DNA of 5,254 nucleotides. Origin: Methanobacteriota archaeon (GTDB taxonomy: Archaea > Thermoplasmatota > Thermoplasmata > RBG-16-68-12). The stretch spans positions 1 through 5,254 of the forward strand of contig VBLR01000100.1 of NCBI GenBank assembly GCA_005878665.1, given 5' to 3'. Below the pieces are notes generated by a model. It was not told where the DNA came from. It did no database searches and saw only the letters and a program-made list of their open reading frames with translations. The position numbers were made by a program, and so were the translations under genes. Below are positions 1-5,254 of the stretch, piece after piece. Each line of letters begins with the position of its first letter. Within the stretch, counting starts at the first letter, position 1.

Positions 1-1076
1 CCGACCTCCAGACCATCCAGCGCATCGGTCAGGATATCGAGCGCGCGCTCGCACCGCTCCCGGGCACGGCGAGCGTATACGCCGAGCGGTCGTTCGGGGG
101 GCGCTACTTGGATATCCGGCCGGATGCGGATGCCCTCGCCCGCTATGGACTCACCACCGGCGACGCGCAGGAGGTGATCAGCCTGGCGCTCGGCGGGGAG
201 GAGATCACGACGACCGTGGAGGGCCGCGAGCGCTACCCCGTGCAGGTGCGCTATGCCCGTGACTTCCGGGATGACCCCACCACGATCAGCCGGCTCCTGG
301 TCGGCAGCAGTGGCGGCCCGCAGGTGCCGCTCGGGCAGGTTGCGGACATTCGCTTCAGCCCCGGCCCACCGATGATCCGGAGCGAGGGCGGCTACCTCTA
401 CGATCAAGTGTCGATCGATGTGCGGGGGCGGGACGTGGGGAGCTATGTGCGCGACGCTCAGGGCGTCGTGGCGCGCGAGGTGAAGCTCCCCACCGGCTAC
501 TGGCTGCGTTGGAGCGGTCAGTACGAGGCGATTCAGCGGGTGAAGGCGCGGCTCCAAGTCGTCGTCCCGCTCACGCTCGGGATCATCGCGCTGCTCCTGT
601 ATCTCACGTTCGGTACCGTGGCCGAGACGGCGATCGTGATGCTATCGCTGCCGTTCGCCCTGGTCGGCGGGGTGTGGATCATGTGGCTGCTCGACTACAA
701 CCTGTCGATCGCAGTCGCCGTGGGATTTATCGCGCTTGCCGGGGTGGCTGCGGAAACCGGCGTCGTGATGATCATCTACCTCGATCACGCCTGGGAGGCC
801 GTCACGCAGGGCGGGCGGCGTCCCACACTGACGGAGCTCGTGGGCGCCATCGAACACGGCGCGGTCAACCGCGTGCGACCGAAGCTCATGACGGTGCTCG
901 CTATCATGCTGGGCCTCGTGCCAGCCCTCTGGAGCCACGGCGCCGGCGCGAGCGTCATGAAGCGGATCGCCGCCCCCATGGTCGGTGGGATGGTGACGTC
1001 CACAATCCTGACGTTGATCGTAATCCCAGTCATCTACTACCTGTGGCGGAGCTGGGAGCTGCGCCGGACTCAATGA
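1..1076 (+). CDS. cusA: CusA-like heavy-metal RND efflux pump, C-terminal part (5' end outside window)
   Basis: This is the inner-membrane, proton-driven subunit of a tripartite heavy-metal efflux pump (HME-RND family), which moves metal, probably Cu(I)/Ag(I), from periplasm or cytoplasm through an adaptor and outer-membrane channel. The reading frame is open from base 3 and gives 357 residues ending in TGA at 1074-1076; full CusA is about 1,050 residues, so roughly the last third is present. The first part is periplasmic porter and docking domain (for example GRYLDIRPDADALARYG). From about base 550 come the last membrane helices, including PFALVGG, GFIALAGVAAETGVVM and RIAAPMVGGM, which closely match CusA as I recall it. 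The Glu of AAET (753-755) and the Lys of RPK (882-884) correspond to CusA proton-relay residues Glu939 and Lys984; the relay Asp and the Met metal cluster lie upstream of the window. The stop overlaps the next gene as ATGA. Family is secure; copper rather than Zn/Co/Cd specificity is inferred from similarity and the neighbouring ATPase. Confidence 0.88.
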   Translation, partial: DLQTIQRIGQDIERALAPLPGTASVYAERSFGGRYLDIRPDADALARYGLTTGDAQEVISLALGGEEITTTVEGRERYPVQVRYARDFRDDPTTISRLLVGSSGGPQVPLGQVADIRFSPGPPMIRSEGGYLYDQVSIDVRGRDVGSYVRDAQGVVAREVKLPTGYWLRWSGQYEAIQRVKARLQVVVPLTLGIIALLLYLTFGTVAETAIVMLSLPFALVGGVWIMWLLDYNLSIAVAVGFIALAGVAAETGVVMIIYLDHAWEAVTQGGRRPTLTELVGAIEHGAVNRVRPKLMTVLAIMLGLVPALWSHGAGASVMKRIAAPMVGGMVTSTILTLIVIPVIYYLWRSWELRRTQ

Positions 1077-3571
1077 CTCGGGAGAATCCTGTGGCGGAAC
1101 ACGTTCACAAAGTGGAAGGGGCTGCGCGTCGCGAAGGTCCGACAGAGCGCTGGCACTCCCCGGAAGCGCACGCCGGGCACGGGGCGCACATGGTGCGGGA
1201 CATGCTTCGCCGCTTCATCGGGTCGGCGATCCTCACCGTCCCGATCGTCCTCTACTCGCCGCTTGGCACCTCGCTCTTCGGCCGCGAGCTCGCGCCGCCA
1301 TTTGGGCTGTCGCCCGGGCTCCTGAGTTTCATCCTGACCTCGATCGTCGTCTGGTGGGGCGGGTGGCCATTCGTGTCGTCCGCGGCGCGCTCGTTGCGAC
1401 AGGGCGAGCTCACGATGATGACTCTGATCGCGACCGGCATCCTCGTGAGCTACGTGTACTCGGCCGCAGTCACGTTCGGCTTGCCGGGCGAGCCGTTCTA
1501 CGATGCCGCAGCGATGTTGACCGCCTTCAGCCTCCTCGGCCACTGGATGGAGATGCGGAGCCGCTTCGCCACCGGGCGGGCGGTCGAGGCGCTGCTCAAG
1601 CTCGCGCCGCCCACCGCGCGGCGCGTGCGGGATGGGCAAGAGGAGGAAGTGTCACTCGCAGCCATCGCGGTGGGTGACGTCCTTGCGGTTCGGCCGGGCG
1701 ATACCATCCCCGTGGACGGTGTCGTCATCGAGGGCTCGAGCTACGTAGATGAATCGATGCTCACCGGAGAGCCGGTGCCGGTCGCGAAGGGGCCCGGCGA
1801 CGAGGTCGTGGGCGGGACGCGAAACCAGCAGGGAGCGTTCCGATTCCGCGCAACCAAGGTCGGCGCTGATACGGCGTTGGCTCGCATCGTCGCCATGGTC
1901 CGGGCAGCACAGTCCTCAAAGGCGCCGGCGCAGCGTCTAGCCGATCTCGCTGGCAAGTACCTGGTGATTGTGGCGCTCGCGGCCGGAGCCGTCACGTTCG
2001 CTGCGTGGCTGCTATCTGGACACCAAGGCGTCTCCTTCGCGCTGTCGGCTGCGGTGGCAGCGATCGTGATCGCCTGTCCAGACGCGCTCGCGCTCGCGAC
2101 TCCGACGGCGATCACGGTCGGTGTGGGGCGGGCAGCGCGTGCCGGCGTGCTCTTCCGGAACGCCTCGGTTCTCGAGGCGGCTGCCCAGGTGGACACGGTC
2201 GTCTTTGACAAGACCGGCACGCTCACCGAAGGCCGGCCGTCAGTGACGGATGTCATTCCTGCGGCCGGCGTGGAAGAGGCAGAGATTCTGCGGCTCGCCG
2301 CTGCAGCGGATGCGCAGTCGGAGCACCCACTCGCTACCGCCGTTGTCGAAGCTGCCAGGAAGCGTGCGCTTGTCGTCGATCCGCCCTCCCATTTCGAGGC
2401 CGTCCCTGGCCACGGCGTACAGGCGACCGTGGGCGGTCGCCCCGTGCTGGTGGGTAATGGCAAGCTGCTGGAGCGAAACGGCGTCGTGCCGGGGCTCGAG
2501 CGCGAAGCCGAGAGGCTGCGAGCAGAAGCCAAGACCGCGCTCTACGTTGCGGCGGATGGCCGGGTGCTCGGTCTCATTGCAATCGCCGATCGGATTCGTC
2601 CGAACGCGAAAGGCGCCGTTGCGGCGCTCCACGACCTGGGCATCCGCGTTCTGCTCCTCACGGGGGACAGCCGGGCCACCGCCGAGGCAGTGGCCCGCAC
2701 GCTCGCCATCGATGATGTGCGGGCCGAGGTGTTGCCAGGTGACAAGGCTGCAGAGGTCAGGAGCCTCGAGGAGCGGGGCCGTCGGGTCGCCATGGTGGGG
2801 GACGGCGTCAATGATGCGCCAGCGCTTGCGGCGGCGACGGTCGGCATAGCGATCGGCGCGGGAACGGACGTTGCGATCGAGACAGCTGGAACCATTCTGA
2901 TGAAGGACGACCCGGCCGACGTTCCCGTCGCGCTCGTTCTTGCTCGCCGAGTGCACCGCAAGATCAAGCAGAATCTCTTTTGGGCCGCGATCTACAACCT
3001 GATCGCTATCCCGCTCGCTGCCGGCGTGTTGTATCCATCATTGGGGATCCTGCTCAAACCGGCGTGGGCCGCCCTCGCGATGAGTGCGAGCACGGTGACG
3101 GTGACGGTGAATGCCCTGTTGCTTCGACCCCCGGAGCATACGCAGACGGCAGGACCGCAGCATGGAATGCGTGGCTTTGTTGCGTCGGGGGCTGGCGCTC
3201 GAGGGCGTGACGGTTGGCTACAACGCCCTGGAGGGGATTGTCGCGATCGCCGCCGGTCTCGTTGCCGGCTCGGTAGCCCTGACTGGATTTGGAATCGACT
3301 CGGTCATCGAGGTGACAAGCGGCGTCGTTCTTTGGTGGCGGCTCAGGGCGGAGCTGGGCGCGGCGCGCGTTGGGCCCGCGGTCGAAGCGCGGGCGGTGCG
3401 TGGCTCTCGGCGACGACTCTTCTCGGTCTGGGTCTGAACGCGGTGCTCGGCTGGTGGTGGGCCGATCCGGTAGCTGCTCTTGCGATGCTTCCCCTGATCG
3501 TGCGCGAAGGGATCGAGGCTTGGAGGGCGGAGCGCACTGGTGCAGTACCGCGTCGCGCAGCACGTGGCTAA
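1073..3571 (+). CDS. P1B-type heavy-metal-translocating ATPase, CopB-like with a CPD motif, fused in frame to a foreign tail
   Basis: This inner-membrane ATPase would pump metal ions, probably copper or silver, out of the cytoplasm. Of 832 residues, about 1-690 are ATPase. Residues 1-40 are His-rich (His10, 12, 28, 33, 36, 39), and there is no CxxC metal-binding domain. Eight membrane helices are visible. Motifs in order are TGE (231-233), CPD (335-337), DKTGT with phosphorylated Asp379, the SEHPLA His-Pro pair (418-419), TGD (530-532), GDGVND (Asp577, Asp581), YN in helix 7 and MSAST (670-674) in helix 8. MSxST and the His-rich start are CopB (P1B-3) traits, but CopB has CPH. The ATG at 1073 is chosen for its ATGA overlap with the pump gene; a GTG at 1091 behind GGGAG (1079-1083) is an alternative. 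No stop occurs near residue 690. The frame continues through about 75 Arg/Gly-rich, non-native residues into the last helix of a CDF-like transporter (residue 777 onward), suggesting a frameshift or lost stop. Metal specificity is uncertain. Confidence 0.9.
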   Translation: MTRENPVAEHVHKVEGAARREGPTERWHSPEAHAGHGAHMVRDMLRRFIGSAILTVPIVLYSPLGTSLFGRELAPPFGLSPGLLSFILTSIVVWWGGWPFVSSAARSLRQGELTMMTLIATGILVSYVYSAAVTFGLPGEPFYDAAAMLTAFSLLGHWMEMRSRFATGRAVEALLKLAPPTARRVRDGQEEEVSLAAIAVGDVLAVRPGDTIPVDGVVIEGSSYVDESMLTGEPVPVAKGPGDEVVGGTRNQQGAFRFRATKVGADTALARIVAMVRAAQSSKAPAQRLADLAGKYLVIVALAAGAVTFAAWLLSGHQGVSFALSAAVAAIVIACPDALALATPTAITVGVGRAARAGVLFRNASVLEAAAQVDTVVFDKTGTLTEGRPSVTDVIPAAGVEEAEILRLAAAADAQSEHPLATAVVEAARKRALVVDPPSHFEAVPGHGVQATVGGRPVLVGNGKLLERNGVVPGLEREAERLRAEAKTALYVAADGRVLGLIAIADRIRPNAKGAVAALHDLGIRVLLLTGDSRATAEAVARTLAIDDVRAEVLPGDKAAEVRSLEERGRRVAMVGDGVNDAPALAAATVGIAIGAGTDVAIETAGTILMKDDPADVPVALVLARRVHRKIKQNLFWAAIYNLIAIPLAAGVLYPSLGILLKPAWAALAMSASTVTVTVNALLLRPPEHTQTAGPQHGMRGFVASGAGARGRDGWLQRPGGDCRDRRRSRCRLGSPDWIWNRLGHRGDKRRRSLVAAQGGAGRGARWARGRSAGGAWLSATTLLGLGLNAVLGWWWADPVAALAMLPLIVREGIEAWRAERTGAVPRRAARG
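3162..3571 (+). pseudogene. CDF-like (cation efflux family) transporter, broken by internal deletion and frameshift
   Basis: The ATG at 3162 follows AGGA (3151-3154) with a 7-base gap and opens a 91-residue frame to TGA at 3435-3437. Residues 7-60 look like the first two membrane helices of a small cation-efflux-family protein, including RRGLALEGVTVGYNALEGIV and GFGIDSVIEVTSG. After RLRAEL near 3358 the match fades. Recognisable sequence resumes in the next frame at about 3398, reading AWLSATTLLGLGLNAVLGWW and then WADPVAALAMLPLIVREG, the usual last helix of such proteins, ending at TAA or read through to the stop at 3569-3571 in the ATPase frame. Family members have about three more helices (some 80-110 residues) between these parts; here fewer than 20 residues remain. 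The gene therefore looks dead, unless the gap is an assembly error. Its start overlaps the extended ATPase frame, which is out of register with it until the junction. It was probably an accessory metal exporter in the same operon. Confidence 0.62.
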
Positions 3572-3582
3572 GTTAGGACCGC

Positions 3583-3654
3583 GCCACCGTAGCTCAGTGG
3601 TAGAGCTCTCGATTCGTAATCGAGGGGTCGGCGGTTCAAATCCGCCCGGTGGCT
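3583..3654 (+). tRNA. tRNA-Thr (anticodon CGT)
   Basis: All cloverleaf elements are present. The acceptor stem GCCACCG (3583-3589) pairs fully with CGGTGGC (3647-3653). The D stem is GCTC/GAGC (3592-3595 with 3603-3606) around AGTGGTA. The anticodon stem CTCGA/TCGAG (3608-3612 with 3620-3624) encloses the loop TTCGTAA, so the anticodon is CGT at 3615-3617 and reads the ACG threonine codon. The variable loop is 5 bases. The T arm is GGCGG/CCGCC around TTCAAAT (3630-3646). The discriminator is T3654, and CCA is not encoded (CCT follows). The gene lies on the same strand as its neighbours, 11 bases after the stop of the metal module. I see no convincing promoter just upstream; a TAAGTT at 3569-3574 could be a weak -10 box. 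Confidence 0.97.
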
Positions 3655-3712
3655 CCTGCTCCCTCCCCGCACGCCCGACCCTTCGCTGCGCGTAGTCCTT
3701 GCCGAGCCACCG
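3647..3712 (+). repeat. 8-base inverted repeat: tRNA 3' acceptor end and a downstream copy of its complement
   Basis: CGGTGGCT at 3647-3654 (tRNA acceptor 3' strand plus discriminator) is exactly complementary to AGCCACCG at 3705-3712. Equivalently, the tRNA 5' end GCCACCGT (3583-3590) recurs as a direct copy at 3706-3713. In a precursor transcript the downstream copy could compete for the acceptor 3' strand with 8 pairs against 7. It could also be a scar of an old partial tRNA duplication, or chance in GC-rich DNA. Confidence 0.4.
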
Positions 3713-3727
3713 TTGCGCGCGCGCAAC
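3712..3727. repeat. Perfect 16-bp palindrome GTTGCGCGCGCGCAAC
   Basis: The 16 bases read identically on both strands; flanking bases C3711 and A3728 do not extend the symmetry. The core is an alternating GC tract. The element sits 58 bases after the tRNA and 100 bases before the GTG of the diiron-type gene. A perfect dyad here could be an operator for a dimeric repressor or part of a transcript hairpin. No T-run follows, so an ordinary intrinsic terminator is unlikely. The function is unknown. Confidence 0.45.
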
Positions 3728-3812
3728 ACCCGGTACGCCGGCGGGCGCGACCCAAGATTACAGACCGTCCGCGACGACGATGGCACGGGTTAGGCATCGC
3801 TCTAGCGGTGAA

Positions 3813-3818
3813 AGGAGG
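3813..3818 (+). promoter_or_regulatory. Ribosome binding site that fixes the GTG start at 3828
   Basis: AGGAGG, within AAAGGAGG at 3811-3818, is a near-perfect Shine-Dalgarno sequence. It lies 9 bases before the GTG at 3828-3830. This decides the start of the TenA-like gene in favour of this GTG over an ATG at 3699, whose extra N-terminal residues are Arg-rich and unlike the family. Confidence 0.85.
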
Positions 3819-3827
3819 GCACGACTC

Positions 3828-4493
3828 GTGAACGTCACCCCCCACCCCGCCTGGGTCGCCGATCTGAATGCGGCTCTGGAGCCGACCCAAGAAGCGATCC
3901 TCAACACGCCCGTGATCGAAGACGCCGCAGAAAACCGCTTGGTGCCCGCGAAGATTCAGAACTTCCTCGTCGCCTTCTATCCCGTCATCCGTGACTTCCC
4001 GCAGTGGCTGCAGTTGCTGCTCGACCGCTCTCCCGAAGACGGCCGTGAGTTCTTCGAAGGCAACATCAGGGTCGAGCGACGCCACGGGTCGATGTGGCGC
4101 GCCATGGGCGACGGGTTCGCGGTGCCGCGGGAGCGCTTCGAGCGCGCGGAGCCAGCGGTTCCCCAGGTGTGCGCCTTCCACGACTACCTCACCAACATGT
4201 GCCTCGCGGCTCCGTTCGGAGCGGCGGTGTCGGCGACGAACTACGCCGTCGAGGGAATCGCGCAGAAGATCTCCGAGAAGGCGCTCCGCGGGCTCAGCAG
4301 GAACGAAAAAATCGGACGCAAGGGACGATGGTGGCTCGAAGAGCACGCCAAGTACGATGACGAACATCCCATTCAGGCACTGGAGATCGTCAAGCGATGC
4401 GTGCGGCGCGGCGAGTCCCCGACGGCCGTGCAGGAGGCCGCCTGCCGCAGCCTCGCGCTGATGCGCGAGGCCATGCCCGCGGCGTACTGTTGA
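3828..4493 (+). CDS. TenA/PqqC/CADD-like haem-oxygenase-fold protein, putative iron-containing oxidase
   Basis: This 221-residue, probably cytoplasmic, all-helical protein resembles proteins annotated as TenA-family regulators or iron-containing redox enzymes. Family-like stretches are VIEDAAENRL (29-38), FYPVIRDFPQWL (50-61), NIRVERRH (79-86), SATNYAVEG (135-143) and EEHAKYDDEHPIQALEIVK (171-189). They supply a plausible six-ligand diiron set: Glu83, His86, Glu142, His173, Asp177, His180. The last three have the H-x3-D-x2-H spacing known from chlamydial CADD, and E-x2-H at 83-86 resembles UndA. Known members do varied chemistry: CADD takes part in p-aminobenzoate synthesis, UndA makes alkenes, and PqqC and TenA use no such metal. 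The substrate here cannot be read from sequence, and despite the TenA name the visible ligands argue against thiaminase. Length is normal for the family. The start is the GTG behind AAAGGAGG. No biosynthetic partner is adjacent: a tRNA lies upstream and a convergent pilT downstream. Confidence 0.82.
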   Translation: MNVTPHPAWVADLNAALEPTQEAILNTPVIEDAAENRLVPAKIQNFLVAFYPVIRDFPQWLQLLLDRSPEDGREFFEGNIRVERRHGSMWRAMGDGFAVPRERFERAEPAVPQVCAFHDYLTNMCLAAPFGAAVSATNYAVEGIAQKISEKALRGLSRNEKIGRKGRWWLEEHAKYDDEHPIQALEIVKRCVRRGESPTAVQEAACRSLALMREAMPAAYC

Positions 4494-4505
4494 TACGGCG
4501 GGGGC

Positions 4506-5254
4506 CTATCCCGCGATCGTGAGCTTGTGCCCGCGCTGCTTCAGCGCGGCGAGCATCCCCGCCTTCTCGACCGACCTCGTGTAGGCCTCGTCGGGGCTCG
4601 TCTCCTTCTTCTCGACGAGCTCGAGCAGCGCGTCGTTCAGGGTCACCATGCCCAGCTGCTTCGAGGTCTGCATGATCGAGGGGATCTGGAACGTCTTGCC
4701 CTCGCGGATGAGGTTCGCGATCGCGGGCGTCGTGAGCAGCACCTCGCGGGCGGCCACCCGGCCGCCCCCCAGTCGCTTGCACAGCGTCTGCGAGATCACG
4801 CCCTTCAGCGATTCGGAGAGCATCACCCGAATCTGCGCCTGCCGGTCGGCGGGAAATTGGTCGATGATGCGGTCCACGGTCGAGGCCGCCGTCGTCGTGT
4901 GCAGCGTCCCGAACACCAGGTGTCCGGTTTCCGCCGTCTCGATCGCGATCGCGACGGTCTCGAGATCGCGCATCTCCCCGACGAGAATGATGTCCGGATC
5001 CTCGCGCAGCGCCGCGCGCAGCGCGGACTTGAAGCTCTCCGTGTGGACGCCGACCTGCCGCTGCGTGATGAGACACTTCTTGTTTTCGTGCACGAACTCG
5101 ATCGGGTCCTCGATCGTGATGATGTGGTCCGACCGCATGCGGTTCACGAGGTCGACGAGCGCGCACAGCGTGGTGGACTTGCCCGAGCCGGTGGGCCCCG
5201 TGACGAGCACCAGCCCTTTCGTGAGATAGCAAAGCTGCTGCACCTCCTTGGCGA
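4506..5254 (-). CDS. pilT: PilT-type twitching-motility ATPase, C-terminal part (5' end outside window)
   Basis: This hexameric cytoplasmic ATPase powers type IV pilus retraction. The frame is open to the right edge of the window, reading ...AKEVQQLCYLTKGLVLVTG. The GTG at 5241-5243 sits inside this conserved stretch, so it is not the true start; the N-terminal domain, about 110-120 residues, lies beyond the window. All ATPase motifs are present: Walker A GPTGSGKS (5175-5198), Asp box IITIEDPIEFVH, Walker B DPDIILVGE (4974-5000) followed by MRDLET, and the His box ending GHLVFGTLHT (4896-4937). The PilT-like elements LSESLKGVISQTLCKRLGGG, GRVAAREVL and AIANLIREGKT follow. GGGRVAA and AIxNLIRE favour PilT over PilU, though some genomes carry several PilT paralogues. 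The C-terminal tail, about 35 residues after LLELVEKKE, is a more lineage-specific extension. Stop TAG is at 4506-4508. The gene faces the diiron-type gene tail to tail, so co-regulation is not implied. Confidence 0.88.
   Translation of the reverse strand, partial: AKEVQQLCYLTKGLVLVTGPTGSGKSTTLCALVDLVNRMRSDHIITIEDPIEFVHENKKCLITQRQVGVHTESFKSALRAALREDPDIILVGEMRDLETVAIAIETAETGHLVFGTLHTTTAASTVDRIIDQFPADRQAQIRVMLSESLKGVISQTLCKRLGGGRVAAREVLLTTPAIANLIREGKTFQIPSIMQTSKQLGMVTLNDALLELVEKKETSPDEAYTRSVEKAGMLAALKQRGHKLTIAG

Noticed and set aside
509..1072. The ATPase frame is open far upstream, allowing a start at 509 and a 1,020-residue product.
   Set aside because: The upstream part is an Arg-rich out-of-frame reading of the well-supported pump gene. 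ATPase-like sequence begins only after 1073.
1741..2532. Long minus-strand open frame (263 residues) opposite the ATPase gene.
   Set aside because: It is an Ala/Ser/Thr-rich shadow, typical of high-GC antisense frames. The plus strand carries all the ATPase motifs.
3568..3786. Minus-strand 72-residue frame containing ADLNRRPLDYESRALPLSYGG.
   Set aside because: This peptide is the known false translation of the antisense strand of a tRNA gene; it covers tRNA-Thr at 3583-3654.
3655..3827. Search for a -35/-10 promoter for the diiron-type gene (TTGCCG at 3699, TTGCGC at 3713, GATTAC at 3756).
   Set aside because: No pair has both good boxes and 16-18 base spacing, so no promoter is reported.
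3636..4367. Minus-strand 243-residue frame opposite the diiron-type gene.
   Set aside because: It has low-complexity Arg/Glu/Val content, no recognisable motif, and overlaps the tRNA. The plus-strand gene has a strong ribosome binding site and family motifs.
4498..4514. Possible shared terminator: GCGGG/CCCGC with a 7-base loop between the convergent genes.
   Set aside because: The stem is only 5 pairs, no T-run follows on either strand, and it overlaps the pilT stop. This is too weak to call.
4390..5232. Second minus-strand frame (280 residues) overlapping pilT.
   Set aside because: It is an Arg/His-rich out-of-frame shadow of pilT, which has Walker A, Walker B, Asp and His boxes in the other frame.

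Overview
The window comes from a high-GC bacterium with a Gram-negative type of envelope. It carries a CusA-type RND pump, which spans the inner membrane and periplasm, and a PilT-type pilus retraction ATPase. The sequence alone does not fix the phylum. GC-rich codon use looks similar across all genes, so nothing in composition marks recent transfer.

Region 1 (1-3571, + strand) is a metal-efflux module, most likely copper/silver. It starts with the C-terminal 357 residues of a CusA-like heavy-metal RND pump (1-1076). The stop codon of this gene overlaps, as ATGA, the start of a P1B-type metal ATPase (1073-3571), so the two are probably co-translated. The ATPase has a His-rich N-terminus and an MSxST signature in its last helix, both CopB-like, but its metal-site motif is CPD rather than CPC or CPH. 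Its reading frame lacks a stop where the family normally ends. It runs on through a small downstream gene for a CDF-like (cation-efflux family) transporter. That gene (3162-3571) is broken: its first two membrane segments lie in one frame, its last segment lies in the ATPase frame, and the middle of the protein is missing.

Region 2 (3583-3827) holds a complete tRNA-Thr (anticodon CGT) and a short non-coding stretch. That stretch contains a perfect 16-bp palindrome and an 8-nt copy of the tRNA 5' end, which is complementary to the tRNA 3' acceptor strand.

Region 3 (3828-4493, + strand) is a 221-residue TenA/PqqC/CADD-like protein of the haem-oxygenase-like fold. It has a full candidate set of diiron ligands, a strong Shine-Dalgarno sequence and a GTG start. 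Its substrate is unknown.

Region 4 (4506-5254, - strand) is the C-terminal part of a PilT-type ATPase, convergent with region 3 across only 12 bases.

The RND pump would export metal across the outer membrane, and the ATPase would move it out of the cytoplasm. Regions 3 and 4 look like unrelated chromosomal genes next to a tRNA. No CRISPR array, insertion sequence, integrase or defence system was seen. The items most worth a second look are the CPD motif, the ATPase/CDF read-through, and the uncharacterised diiron-type protein.
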